45,563 nt of DNA. Source: a virus. The notes below the pieces were generated by a model. It saw only the letters and a program-made list of their open reading frames with translations, ran no database searches and was not told the origin of the DNA. The translations under genes and the position numbers were made by a program. Numbering within the stretch: position 1 is the first letter of the stretch; each line of letters opens with the position of its first letter. The stretch lies in IMG/VR virus record IMGVR_UViG_3300036861_000371, positions 1-45,563 of that record. One strand, given 5' to 3'. Positions 29,216 through 37,785 of this stretch are shown in pieces.

Positions 29216-30589
29216 TCAGACCGCCTTGTCGATCGCGGCCACGTCGTTCAGATCCTCGACCACGGCGTTCGCGTTCCGCTGCACCGTGATGAGGTTCCAG
29301 TACTTGCGGATGTACCCCTCGATCGAGTCCTTGTCGACCACGCGATCAAAGGTCGCGCCATCCATGTCCGCCCAGTCCGTGCCGACGAGATCGGCCAGCC
29401 GGAACGACCCCGTGTTCAGCAGGAACAGCCGGGAGTTGGGGCAATCGTTGTCGCCGACGACGGGAATCGACCCGCCGCCGTGGATGATCGACGCCAGCGG
29501 CTTGTAGCCGCCCTTCAGCTGGGTGTCCTGCCCCTCGATGCGGCGCAGCGGCAGGAAGATTTCCGAGTACTTGAGGATGATGCCCGGCCGGCAGACGGCC
29601 AGGTCCGGCGTCATGCGACTGCGCGCCCGCACCTGCTCGATCGCCTGCATGACGAGCGAGTCGGAGATGTCACGCAGCGTGCCGGAGTTGTGGAGCCGGA
29701 CGCTTTTCCACGGCCCCGTCGCCGGGATCGTCTCGAAGGTGCCCGAGTCCTTGACCGAGGCTAGGAGGCCCTGCGCCTCGAGCGCGATCGAGTTGTCGGT
29801 GTCAGACGTGGCGCGGACCACCACGTCGCCGTTCGAGGTCGTCACCGAGCTCGAGACGGTGATCGTGCCGGCCGAATTGTCGACGGCGGTGATGGTGCGC
29901 GGGCCGCCGGCGCGCTTCGTGACGACAGTCGAGTCGTAGAACTCCACCAGGTCGCCCACATAGAAGTGCCGGGTGCCGAGCCCGCCGTTCACGACGCCGT
30001 AGTCGGCCGTCGGCGTCTGCGTGGCCGACGCGACCCCCGTCGTGATCGACGCCACCACACCGTTGCCGGCGCAGAACATCTGGCGGTTGACTTCGAGATC
30101 GTGCTGCTGGAGGCGATCCGACATCGTTTCGGACAGGGCGGGCCGATAGGAGCCCTGCTGCTTTTTCGTGACTTCGATCGCCAGGCCGTCGAGCGCCATC
30201 CGGGTGTAGGTCCGCACCACGGTCGCCTGCCCCTGATCGTAGAGGCCCTGCGAGGCGGGCGGCAGCGACTTGTTCGCCCCGGCGTTGGCCGACGCGCCCC
30301 CGATCTGCGTCTTGACGCCGAAGATCCAGAGCCGGCCCGTGAACTGGGCGTTCTCGAGCTTCGAGAACTGGCCCTTCAGCGGTGTCTCAGGGTTGATGAG
30401 CTGGACGTAGATGTTGGTGAAGTAGTCTTTCGCCAGGTCGTTCAACTCGGTCATGGTCGTGGGCGTCACCGCCCCGATCATGAGCAAGTACTCGGTGTGG
30501 TGGAGTCGGTGACCGAACAGCAGCGTGAGGAGGAGGCTGGCGGCCACCAGGCCGACCCGCCACAGCAGGTCGCGTGTGCAAGGCTTCAT
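29216..30589 (-). CDS. Major capsid protein, 457 aa from the first start
   Basis: A 400-plus residue protein directly after a scaffold-type gene. The Asn-Pro-Glu-Thr-Pro-Leu region, a Gly/Ala-rich loop near residue 100 and beta-rich middle domains suit a coat protein. The ATG at 30589 has a good GAGGT ribosome site, but it adds a hydrophobic stretch (about residues 8-28) that is odd for a capsid subunit. Later ATG codons at 30481 (421 aa) and 30454 (412 aa) would omit it but have weaker sites. The extension may be cleaved, unused, or a translated leader. The capsid call rests on order (portal, scaffold, capsid) and size. Confidence 0.8.
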   Translation of the reverse strand: MKPCTRDLLWRVGLVAASLLLTLLFGHRLHHTEYLLMIGAVTPTTMTELNDLAKDYFTNIYVQLINPETPLKGQFSKLENAQFTGRLWIFGVKTQIGGASANAGANKSLPPASQGLYDQGQATVVRTYTRMALDGLAIEVTKKQQGSYRPALSETMSDRLQQHDLEVNRQMFCAGNGVVASITTGVASATQTPTADYGVVNGGLGTRHFYVGDLVEFYDSTVVTKRAGGPRTITAVDNSAGTITVSSSVTTSNGDVVVRATSDTDNSIALEAQGLLASVKDSGTFETIPATGPWKSVRLHNSGTLRDISDSLVMQAIEQVRARSRMTPDLAVCRPGIILKYSEIFLPLRRIEGQDTQLKGGYKPLASIIHGGGSIPVVGDNDCPNSRLFLLNTGSFRLADLVGTDWADMDGATFDRVVDKDSIEGYIRKYWNLITVQRNANAVVEDLNDVAAIDKAV

Positions 30590-30609
30590 CGGGAACCTCG
30601 AGCTAGGGG

Positions 30610-31719
30610 TCAGTCACGTCGAGCGTTCCAGGCCGCGTTCACGTCCGGCAATTCGCGGGGCGAGAACGGCTTGACCTTTTTCTCCGCTGCGGCTGGGGCG
30701 GCGGGCTGCCCGGTTACTACCGGGGGAGCCGCGGCGCGCTTCAGCGCGTGCTCGGTCGCTCGATTGTGCTGGCCGGCGGGGTCTGTCAGGGAAGCGACTT
30801 GGGCCCGCAACGCGGCGTTCTCTACAGCCAGAGGCGACGTGCTCGAGGTGAGATAGCGTGCCTCCTGCTCGAAAATATGACGCACGACTTCGGGGTCAAG
30901 CCCCGCCTGCCCCGATTCCAGCGCCTGCGAGTAAATCGCCCGCACCCGGTCCAGGTCGACGTGCTGGTAGGCGGGCTCGTTGCCGATGTCGATGATCCAC
31001 CCGGCCGCCTCCGAGACGCTTTGCACCAGCGCCTCGCGGTCGCGGGTCTGCTGCTCCACTTCGTCGACGGCGGCCCGCTCGCGCCCCTTCAGCGCATCCT
31101 CGAACACCTTGGCGTACTCGGGGTCGGAGGCCAGCAGCTGGAGGTGGTTCTGGTAGGCCTCCCACTTCACGGGGTCTTTCTGCGCGTCGCGGAACTTCCC
31201 GATTTCCTCGTTCAGGAACTTCTCGCGGGCCTCGACCCGAGCGCGATCAGCCACGAGCGTCGCGGCGTGCTGCTCCAACTCGCGCCGATTCGCGCCGAGC
31301 GTCGCCTGCTTGCGGCTGTAGTCCTCCTCGAGCATCGAACTCGCGAGGGCGTCTTTGGCGGGCCGGTAGACGATCTCGCCGTTGACCTTGAGCGGCACCT
31401 TGGCTTTGGCCGGGATCTTGAGGACTTCTGCGGGCTTGTCGCCTTCGGCTTCGGCGAGGATAGCCTCGATGAACTCCTCGACTTCGGCGGCCGTCGCTGG
31501 CGGTGCCGGAGCAGTCGGCGCCGATGGGGGTGGCTCAGGTGCGGGCGCTGCGGCGGCGGGTGGAGGAGGCGGTGGCGCGGCGGGCGCAGGCGGGGCCGGC
31601 GCGGGCTCAGGGGCCGCCTTGCCTGCCTTCACCCAGTCGTCTTTCACCTGCCGCGCCACCTGCTCCAATTCCGGCACGTTGCCCACGCCGGGGCCGCCGG
31701 TTTCCGGTGTCTTGCTCAT
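30610..31719 (-). CDS. Scaffolding protein, 369 aa
   Basis: ATG at 31719 (ATGA overlap with the portal). Residues 35-80 are a Pro/Ala linker. Residues 85-125 are acidic then mixed. Residues 130-300 are long charged coiled coil with Glu-Gln-His, Arg-Glu and Lys-Phe patterns. The C-terminal 60 residues are basic. Such acidic/helical proteins just before the capsid gene act as internal scaffolds for head assembly and leave before or during packaging. The basic C-terminus matches the coat-binding ends known in P22-like scaffolds. Confidence 0.8.
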   Translation of the reverse strand: MSKTPETGGPGVGNVPELEQVARQVKDDWVKAGKAAPEPAPAPPAPAAPPPPPPAAAAPAPEPPPSAPTAPAPPATAAEVEEFIEAILAEAEGDKPAEVLKIPAKAKVPLKVNGEIVYRPAKDALASSMLEEDYSRKQATLGANRRELEQHAATLVADRARVEAREKFLNEEIGKFRDAQKDPVKWEAYQNHLQLLASDPEYAKVFEDALKGRERAAVDEVEQQTRDREALVQSVSEAAGWIIDIGNEPAYQHVDLDRVRAIYSQALESGQAGLDPEVVRHIFEQEARYLTSSTSPLAVENAALRAQVASLTDPAGQHNRATEHALKRAAAPPVVTGQPAAPAAAEKKVKPFSPRELPDVNAAWNARRD

Positions 31720-34007
31720 GTACTCGGTCCTTCCGGTTTCGTGGGTTCGCCGGGCTTCGCTTCATCCTCGCCCTGCGTCGCGCCCGCCGCTTGGGTCATG
31801 ACCTGCATCAGCATCATCCGGTGCTCCGCACTGTGCAGGAGCGCGGCCTCGCGCACCGGCCACGGTTTCGTGTTGTCGAGGCTCAGTTCCTGATGTACCT
31901 GGATGTGAATCAGGTGGTCGTCGTCCGCTGGCAAGAGCAGCGGCGTCTTGTCGACGTTGATGAGCGCCATGCCGAGCGCGGCCGTGGGTGTCTCAGGCGG
32001 GGCCGGAATCTGCACCACTTGCCCGCGCTCGATCGCGAGGTTCTCCATGCGCGCCCGGGCGTAGTGCCGGGTCTGGCTCTCGAACACGCCTTCTACGCCG
32101 CGGCCCAGATCCATCAGCATCAGCCCTTGGCGGGGGTCGATGTACTGCTTGTCGATGAACTCTTTGATTTCCGCCCGCATCGCGGCCTGCGACGTGGGCC
32201 GGAAGCCCTCGAGGTCGATGTCCACCTCGTCGGGGTCGGGCAGATCCGGGCCCGTCACGCCCTCGATCAGGAAGCCGAGATCGGGCCGATGCACGGGAAT
32301 CCACCGCTGCTCGTTCGCCCCGTAGCCCCAGACGGCATACTTCAGTTGGTGGCGGCCCCAGAGCTTGAGCGAGGTCTTGAGGTTGCGCACGGGGTCGTGG
32401 AGCTGCGCGTTCTCGGCTTCCTGCAGGTACTGCACGGCCACGCCGGAATCGACGCCGGGCGGCACTTGGCCGCGCTGAATCTCGTGGAACGCCCCGATGT
32501 CGAACATCGTCGCCTTGGCTTCTTGAATCAGCCGCCAGCGGCTGGCGTTGAAGCCGGGCGGGGGCACGCGCTGCACCACGTCGCCAATCGGGCGGTTCGA
32601 GAGCGCACTTGTCGTCGGAATCTTGATGTGCGCGCCCGCCATGTTCGTGATCTGATCGGACAGTCCGGGGACGTTCCACATGATCCACTGCCCCACGCCC
32701 GCCCGCATCTGCTCCTCGATTTCCGCTTCCCACTGCCGATTGATGACCTTCTGCGGCATGATGAGGTCCTCGACCGTGCCGCGGCCGTAGCCATCGAAGG
32801 GCCGACGCTCGTCGTAGACCGGCACGAACGGCACGAAGCCCTGCGGCAGCCCCTCCTCCTCGGGGCTTGAGGGAAACAGCAATTCCGTCCCGCAGACAAC
32901 GATCAGCCGCCCCTGCGGCAGGAGCTCGCTCGGCTCCTCCCAGTACTCGGTCAGGAGCGTCGTGTCCTTGTCGGGCACTTGGCCGCCGCGGCTCGAGGCG
33001 AGGTCGCCGCCCGGGCTTGTCACGCCGAGCGTCGACGACAGGCTCTTGATGATGCGCTCGTAGTTGCGCCCGGCGGTCGAGCCAGCGAGCGAGCTCACGT
33101 TCTTCGCCCGCTCCCCGTACCGCTCCTTGACGACAGAAATCGGCACGATCTCCGAGTCCAAGAGCCAGCGGAAGCCCTCGTCGGGCAGGAAGCCCCAGGC
33201 GTCGGGGTTCAGTCGGATGTTAAAGATCGAGCGGAGCGCGGTGTCGGTGTCGCCCGGGCGGTAGCGAAACACGCCCTCCGTATCGACGGGCGCCGGCTGG
33301 CCCTGCTCGTCGTAGAGCGGCTGGCCCTGCTTGTCGACCGGGTACTCGAGCACGATGGGCTGGCCGGCCTGCGGGTTCGGTTGCCCCTGCGCATCGACGG
33401 GCGGCTGCAGCAGCCCCTGCGGGTGCGGGAGCACCATCGTCGCTGGTGTCAGGGGGCCGATGCGGGGGTTCCAGAAGCTTTTCAGCGCCGCGACGCCCGA
33501 GTGAAAGGCGAACCAGAGTCCCTGGCGGACCTTGGCGTCCATGTCCGTCTTTTCCCAGCGGTTCTTCAGGAAGTTGGTGCAGGTCGTCGCCTGGTCGCGG
33601 GCCTCGTGGTCGTTCCCCGTGGGGATGGTGCGCCACATGAGCTCGGCCGACACCATGCGCTGAGCGCGGCTCCGCAGGATCGGGCGGACGTAGTTCATCG
33701 TGACGAGCAGGCGCCCCTCGGGGACGATCTGGTCGCGCCACGCCTTGTCCCGATTCGTCCAGTCGATGTGCTGGCGACCGTCGGAGAACAGGAAGGCCTG
33801 CGTCGCCCGCTTGTAGCGGAGCATCGCGTCGCCTTCGCTGTCGGTCAGGAGCGTCTGCACATAGTCGGCTTTTTGCCTGGGCGTGGCGTCGAAGCCCGGG
33901 TAGTTGCCGCCGCGGGTGTCGAATAGGCGCTGCGCGAACGTCTTGAGACGCTCGCCGAGGCCGGGCCTGCCGCCCGGCGGGGCCATCAGGGTGCCGGGTG
34001 CCATCAT
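31716..34007 (-). CDS. Portal protein, 763 aa
   Basis: The start is the first of two ATG codons at 34007 (ATGA overlap). The length matches large P22-type portals (about 700-760). Early segments include Ala-Asp-Tyr-Val-Gln-Thr-Leu and Trp-x-Phe-Ala-Phe-His-Ser-Gly-Val; the middle has several Trp-rich segments; residues 540-600 (Gln-Tyr-Leu-Gln-Glu-Ala-Glu-Asn-Ala-Gln) form the long helix typical of the portal stem and crown. The C-terminus is Gln/Met/Glu-rich and ends in an acidic Pro-rich tail. It would form the dodecameric DNA channel and dock the terminase. Confidence 0.85.
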   Translation of the reverse strand: MMAPGTLMAPPGGRPGLGERLKTFAQRLFDTRGGNYPGFDATPRQKADYVQTLLTDSEGDAMLRYKRATQAFLFSDGRQHIDWTNRDKAWRDQIVPEGRLLVTMNYVRPILRSRAQRMVSAELMWRTIPTGNDHEARDQATTCTNFLKNRWEKTDMDAKVRQGLWFAFHSGVAALKSFWNPRIGPLTPATMVLPHPQGLLQPPVDAQGQPNPQAGQPIVLEYPVDKQGQPLYDEQGQPAPVDTEGVFRYRPGDTDTALRSIFNIRLNPDAWGFLPDEGFRWLLDSEIVPISVVKERYGERAKNVSSLAGSTAGRNYERIIKSLSSTLGVTSPGGDLASSRGGQVPDKDTTLLTEYWEEPSELLPQGRLIVVCGTELLFPSSPEEEGLPQGFVPFVPVYDERRPFDGYGRGTVEDLIMPQKVINRQWEAEIEEQMRAGVGQWIMWNVPGLSDQITNMAGAHIKIPTTSALSNRPIGDVVQRVPPPGFNASRWRLIQEAKATMFDIGAFHEIQRGQVPPGVDSGVAVQYLQEAENAQLHDPVRNLKTSLKLWGRHQLKYAVWGYGANEQRWIPVHRPDLGFLIEGVTGPDLPDPDEVDIDLEGFRPTSQAAMRAEIKEFIDKQYIDPRQGLMLMDLGRGVEGVFESQTRHYARARMENLAIERGQVVQIPAPPETPTAALGMALINVDKTPLLLPADDDHLIHIQVHQELSLDNTKPWPVREAALLHSAEHRMMLMQVMTQAAGATQGEDEAKPGEPTKPEGPST

Positions 34008-34177
34008 CCACCCCTCCGCAGGCTATCGGCGATGCCGACCCAGAGCGATTGCCGGCGCTGCTCCTCCCACGGATCGGCCACCGTCGGCTCGACGGCCTGT
34101 GCCCGACGCGAGCGGAACACGAGGCGCAGCACCCAGCCCCAGCTGCGTCGGACCCAGAACCCCCGGAACCACTTCAT
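34004..34177 (-). CDS. Small Trp-rich basic protein, 57 aa
   Basis: ATG at 34177 in an ATGA overlap; its stop overlaps the portal start in the same way. The first 30 residues are rich in Arg and Trp (Lys-Trp-Phe-Arg-Gly-Phe-Trp-Val-Arg-Arg) and could be an amphipathic membrane-contacting helix. No function is known. Confidence 0.65.
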   Translation of the reverse strand: MKWFRGFWVRRSWGWVLRLVFRSRRAQAVEPTVADPWEEQRRQSLWVGIADSLRRGG

Positions 34178-34524
34178 GCGGACGCTACCCACATGGCGGC
34201 CACGCCGGTGATCCCGCCCGTCCCGCTCGCCTCGAGCGCCACCGACACCTGCGTGTTGTAGTCGCCATGCACCAGCAGCGGGAAGTTGTGGACGAAGGGC
34301 CCGCGGGCGAAGTCCCAGCGATACGTCTTGGTCACGGTGGCGCCTCCGACGACGCGGGTCACGGTGATGTTCTTCAGGGCCGAGACGGCCGCCGAGTAGT
34401 GCGCTTCGATGCCGCCGATGAAGTGCCGCGTCGCCGCCGTCGCCGCCTTGGCGATCGTCGCCGTGGCGTTGTCGGCCGCACTGCTCTCCAGTACGTCGCC
34501 ATTGAGAAGGACTTCTGCCAACAT
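34174..34524 (-). CDS. Small structural protein, 116 aa, paralogue of 26245-26595
   Basis: ATG at 34524. It shares length and conserved segments with the protein at 26245-26595 (Glu-Ser, Asp-Asn, Arg-His-Phe-Ile, Ile-Glu-Ala-His-Tyr-Ser-Ala-Ala, and Ser-Gly-Thr-Gly-Gly-Ile-Thr-Gly near the end). A beta-sandwich is likely. One copy lies upstream of the portal and the other in the tail block, so they may occupy two places in the virion. Confidence 0.75.
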   Translation of the reverse strand: MLAEVLLNGDVLESSAADNATATIAKAATAATRHFIGGIEAHYSAAVSALKNITVTRVVGGATVTKTYRWDFARGPFVHNFPLLVHGDYNTQVSVALEASGTGGITGVAAMWVASA

Positions 34525-34650
34525 CTAGCGGCTCGCGTGCGCGAACACGTCAGCGATCAGGCCCGCCACCCACTTCGAGATCCACAGGCCCATACCGAAG
34601 AAGATGCCGCACAGGAAGTCGCCCAGCATACCACGGGAGCTAATCGCCAT
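34525..34650 (-). CDS. Small membrane protein, 41 aa
   Basis: A short open frame with a very good ribosome site (GAGGTGA about 4 bases before the ATG at 34650) and a tight fit between neighbours. Residues 8-35 are hydrophobic and Gly-rich (Leu-Gly-Asp-Phe-Leu-Cys-Gly-Ile-Phe-Phe-Gly-Met-Gly), one membrane span. Function unknown. Confidence 0.65.
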   Translation of the reverse strand: MAISSRGMLGDFLCGIFFGMGLWISKWVAGLIADVFAHASR

Positions 34651-34653
34651 AGG

Positions 34654-35118
34654 TCACCTCAGGAATCCGGTCCACTGCGGCGCATCGTCCTGCCACGCCC
34701 GGTCCATCGGGTCGGACGGGCCACCTCCCGCCCCGGCGGTCAGGTCCGCCGCACTCGAGAATACCACGCTGGCGGCGGCCGCCAGACTGATGGCGGTTGA
34801 CAGCGCGGCGGCGGTCGTAAACGCCACCGTCGCAGCTGCGGCCATCTGAATCGCGGTGGTGAGCGAGGCAGCGGTCGTGAAGGCCACCGTCGCCGTCGCC
34901 ACGAGCGTAATCGAAGTCGTGAGGCTGGCCGCCGTGGTGAAGGCCACCGAGGCCGACGCGGCCATCGTGATCGAGGTCGAGAGGTCCGCGACCGTCGTAA
35001 ATGCGACCGTGGCCGTCGCCGTGCCGAGGTCGCCCGACGGGACGGCGCTCGCCGCCAGTATCCACGGCGCGGGCCCGACGAGGACAACGGACGGGAACGC
35101 CCGACCATGCCGCGCCAT
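34654..35118 (-). CDS. Protein with five tandem 20-residue beta repeats, 154 aa
   Basis: ATG at 35118. Residues 34-128 are five copies of a 20-residue unit with the core Thr-Val-Ala-Phe-Thr-Thr-Ala-Ala-Ser-Leu-Thr-Thr-Ile (34, 54, 74, 94 and a shortened 114). Each unit looks like two short strands with Ala/Thr turns, as in a small solenoid or stacked beta layer. The ends are different: a hydrophobic N-terminus, and an acidic, Trp-containing C-terminus. It sits in a block of small structural genes before the portal. Confidence 0.75.
   Translation of the reverse strand: MARHGRAFPSVVLVGPAPWILAASAVPSGDLGTATATVAFTTVADLSTSITMAASASVAFTTAASLTTSITLVATATVAFTTAASLTTAIQMAAAATVAFTTAAALSTAISLAAAASVVFSSAADLTAGAGGGPSDPMDRAWQDDAPQWTGFLR
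34735..35019. repeat. 60-bp tandem DNA repeat encoding the 20-residue units
   Basis: The five protein repeats are mirrored by a 60-bp DNA repeat (conserved GTGGTGAAGGCCACCG-like core). The differences between units are mostly conservative or synonymous, so the array probably spreads by unequal recombination and may vary in copy number between related phages. Confidence 0.7.
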
Positions 35119-35121
35119 CGG

Positions 35122-35586
35122 CTAGCCGCGGGACCACTTGATCCAGGCGAGCACGTTCACGGCCGCCGTCACATTGATGCGGAGCAGGAACGAGTCGGCG
35201 GCATCGGCGCCCGGCGACTCCTCCTCGAGGCCCAGCGGATTCTGCCGCACGAACAGGCCCATGTACTGTGGGACGTAGACGCCGGCGTGGATCGTGTAGG
35301 TCGTGCCCTCGGCCGAGAAGTTCTGCCCCACCGTGAGCCCGTGGGCCTGCGTCCGGCCCTTGACCTGGGTCGTGACCGCCGTGCCGTTCCCCGTGCCGGC
35401 CGTCGTCTCGTCGGACGTGCCCCACTCGAAGGTGGCCGGGACGGCCGTCGCCGTCACCCCATCCATCGACACGCCGATTTCGTGGACCTTCAGGAAGAAC
35501 CCGGTCGGCGTGATGAGCTTCAGGACGGTCTTGGCCCCAGTCGTGGCGGCAAAGACGGTGTTGCGGGTGACATAGACGGCATCCAC
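35122..35586 (-). CDS. Structural protein, 154 aa
   Basis: The GTG at 35586 has a near-perfect AAGGAGG site upstream, which suggests high expression. The protein is beta-rich throughout, with Thr/Val/Gly strands, and ends in Ala-Trp-Ile-Lys-Trp-Ser-Arg-Gly. Uncharged surface-like composition and strong expression suggest a capsid-surface or fibre-base protein. No family is recognised. Confidence 0.7.
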   Translation of the reverse strand: MDAVYVTRNTVFAATTGAKTVLKLITPTGFFLKVHEIGVSMDGVTATAVPATFEWGTSDETTAGTGNGTAVTTQVKGRTQAHGLTVGQNFSAEGTTYTIHAGVYVPQYMGLFVRQNPLGLEEESPGADAADSFLLRINVTAAVNVLAWIKWSRG

Positions 35587-35598
35587 GGGTCGGCCTCC

Positions 35599-36885
35599 TT
35601 ACCAGCTCGCCGCACGGTGCGCGGCATCTAAGACGACAGTCGGACGGGGCGGCGGAACAACGGCAGCCGGCGTGTCCCCGCAGGCGACGTACCAGGCGAA
35701 ATTAGCTGACGGGTCTGCATCATTCTGGGTCAACGTGAAGCCGTCGGAATCAAAGCTCGTCCAGTCGATATGCCCATCGACGGTATCTCCGAGTCCCAAG
35801 TTGAGGTATACCTTGTCGAAGTCGATCGCCGTGGCGACTTCCATATTGGCAAGGCCGTCCTCATCCATGTGCGCCTGGGCGTGATGCGTCGATCCGTCGG
35901 TCGCCCCGATCGAGAGCTGGTCGTGGACGGTGCTGTTGGGCGACGTGCTGACGGCCTGGAGCCCGGACACAGCGAGGATCGCTTTGGGCGTGTAGCCGAA
36001 GCCCGATTCGACGATGGTGCCGGTCGTGGTACGCGTCGTGAAGTCGCCGACCGTCCAGCTACCGCCCTGGATCACCAGCGCCACCGCATTCACGCCGGTG
36101 CGCGTTGTGATGAGCCGGTTCAACTGGAAGCCGTTCGAGAGCCAAGCCGAAAATTCAGCCCGGTTCTGTGCTGCCGCAGGCGAGTTGATGGCCCCCGACC
36201 AGTCGGCCCACACCTCGCCGGCGAGGCAGTACACCATCGTATCGGAGCTCGCCGAGGCTTGGTCTTGCCCGCCCGACCAGACGTGTTCGTCGGTCGTGCC
36301 CGTGCAGGCGCCAAAGAACAGCGCCGCGCCGGCGGCGTCCACGATGGGGGCGGGCCCAAGCTCGTTGACGGCGGCGAGGAACAGCACCGTGCCCTGGAAA
36401 CCCACCGTCGTGAAGTCGATCGTGCCCGTCCCGGTGCCAATGTCGATCTCCACGACGGTCGCGTTGGTGATGTCGGCGCCGCCGAACAGGATCACGCCCA
36501 CCGTCGTGTCCACCGGCATCACATCGGTCACCCGGAACACGCAGGTCGTGCCGGTGATCGACTGAATGTCGATCTTGCCGTCGATCGTCGTCGAGTCGGT
36601 CGCCGCCGTGAGCACCACCGTCGTGTCTTGTAGGAACTCGTTGCCGGAGCCCGCGGCGGCCCCGTTCACGCTCATGTAGCCAACACAGCGTCGGTTCGTG
36701 GTCGAGGTAAAGAACCCGATGCTCGTGCGGTGCGTCGCCAGCCCCACCGCATCGGTCGCCTCGCCGCGGCCCGTGTGGAAGCAGATGCCCGCCTTTGTCG
36801 TGAAGCCGGGCGTCAGCGTGTAATCGGTGTTCACGGCGTCGGCCGTCAGCGAGCGGAAGGTGCCAACGAAAACAGAGAGCGCCAT
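35599..36885 (-). CDS. Putative receptor-binding or appendage protein, 428 aa
   Basis: ATG at 36885, one base into the previous stop (TGATG). A beta-rich Thr/Gly/Asp protein with two similar-looking halves, each containing Gly-Phe then Thr-Lys-Ala or Pro-Lys-Ala. I recall uncharacterised phage appendage proteins with a Gly-Phe-x-Pro-Lys-Ala motif. The C-terminal 40 residues carry Pro-rich and His/Trp segments. Its place ahead of the portal in a block of surface-type genes, apart from the fibre genes at 24-26 kb, suggests a second set of particle surface proteins. Confidence 0.65.
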   Translation of the reverse strand: MALSVFVGTFRSLTADAVNTDYTLTPGFTTKAGICFHTGRGEATDAVGLATHRTSIGFFTSTTNRRCVGYMSVNGAAAGSGNEFLQDTTVVLTAATDSTTIDGKIDIQSITGTTCVFRVTDVMPVDTTVGVILFGGADITNATVVEIDIGTGTGTIDFTTVGFQGTVLFLAAVNELGPAPIVDAAGAALFFGACTGTTDEHVWSGGQDQASASSDTMVYCLAGEVWADWSGAINSPAAAQNRAEFSAWLSNGFQLNRLITTRTGVNAVALVIQGGSWTVGDFTTRTTTGTIVESGFGYTPKAILAVSGLQAVSTSPNSTVHDQLSIGATDGSTHHAQAHMDEDGLANMEVATAIDFDKVYLNLGLGDTVDGHIDWTSFDSDGFTLTQNDADPSANFAWYVACGDTPAAVVPPPRPTVVLDAAHRAASW

Positions 36886-37091
36886 CAGCGCAGCCCGACG
36901 GGTCGAAAGCGCAACGTGGCGCAGGAGCAGCGATCGACCACCTCGCCGAGCCGCCCGATAGACACAATAGCCGCCGGCTGCGGGCAGGGCGGCGCGTGCT
37001 CGAGGTGAATCAACCGCCACTGGAAGCTGAGCGCCTGGATCGTCAGCCGCAGATCGTCGCGCCAGCCGGGCCGGAGGTTGACCCACGTCAC
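36885..37091 (-). CDS. Hypothetical protein, 68 aa
   Basis: GTG at 37091 in a GTGA overlap. The N-terminus is Trp/Arg-rich; the middle has two Cys-containing segments (Pro-Pro-Cys-Pro and Arg-Cys-Ser-Cys). No motif is recognised; it may be a small connector or chaperone of the adjacent appendage protein. Confidence 0.6.
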   Translation of the reverse strand: MTWVNLRPGWRDDLRLTIQALSFQWRLIHLEHAPPCPQPAAIVSIGRLGEVVDRCSCATLRFRPVGLR

Positions 37092-37375
37092 ACGCCGAGG
37101 CGCGACTTGAGCGTCGCCACTGTCTGATACGCGAGGCCGGCGTCGGCCAGGAGCAGCACGTCGTGGACTTCGGGCCCCGTCAGCGGGTTCACGAGGTCAT
37201 CGAAGCGGGCGTTCAACGCGACCGCATCGGCCGTCGCGGCGGCGTCGAGCTGGAAAGTGCTGACGATCTGCTGCGCGGTCACCTTGCCGCGCTTGCGCTC
37301 GGCCAAGGCCGCCTGGAACGCATGGACGGGCAACTTGGGTTCCTCGAGCCGCAGGATGCGTTCGTAGAGCCCCAT
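37088..37375 (-). CDS. Hypothetical helical protein, 95 aa
   Basis: ATG at 37375, one base into the previous stop. Mostly helical and Leu/Ala-rich, with an acidic middle. I do not know the family. In tailed phages short helical proteins between fibre genes often act as assembly chaperones, but nothing here shows that directly. Confidence 0.65.
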   Translation of the reverse strand: MGLYERILRLEEPKLPVHAFQAALAERKRGKVTAQQIVSTFQLDAAATADAVALNARFDDLVNPLTGPEVHDVLLLADAGLAYQTVATLKSRLGV

Positions 37376-37785
37376 CAGGCGACGATGTAGTCGAGGGCCC
37401 CGATGGCGAAGAACGGCGCCGGGTCCCCGTTGTTGATGTTCTTCGAGGCCGCGAGCGACCCGTAGATCAGCATGTTGCCCACCGTCGTGGCGTCGAACAG
37501 CGCCTGGTGCGTCACGAGGCCCCAGTTCGCCGAGGGCGTCGGGAAGGTGAGCGCCGCCGCGTTATCGGTGAGTCCATCGGTCGAGCTCGCTGCGGTCCAG
37601 TTCGCGTCCAAGGGGTCCCGCTGGACCCGGGCGTAGCTGCCCCCTGTCACCTCGGTGCCGCCACCCGCCTCGCCTGGTGCCGCCGTGAACAAGGCCACCG
37701 CCAGCACCGTGGGTTTCGTGAACGAGGCCGTGCGAAAGATGTGGGCCCGGATCTGGCCCTCGAGGTAGTCAGTCGCTTGGCTCAT
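37375..37785 (-). CDS. Conserved phage tail/appendage protein, 136 aa
   Basis: ATG at 37785. The order Tyr-Leu-Glu-x-x-Ile-x-x-His-Ile-Phe-Arg, then Leu-Phe-Thr-Ala-Ala-Pro-Gly-Glu, then Gly-Thr-Glu-Val-Thr-Gly-Gly-Ser-Tyr-Ala-Arg-Val, then Phe-Pro-x-x-x-x-x-Trp-Gly-x-Val-Thr-His is one I know from a widespread family of phage structural proteins of about 120-140 residues. Function is uncharacterised; location suggests a minor particle component. Confidence 0.78.
   Translation of the reverse strand: MSQATDYLEGQIRAHIFRTASFTKPTVLAVALFTAAPGEAGGGTEVTGGSYARVQRDPLDANWTAASSTDGLTDNAAALTFPTPSANWGLVTHQALFDATTVGNMLIYGSLAASKNINNGDPAPFFAIGALDYIVA

Noticed and set aside
34735-35019. CRISPR-like array
   Set aside because: The 60-bp units are contiguous, coding and without spacers.
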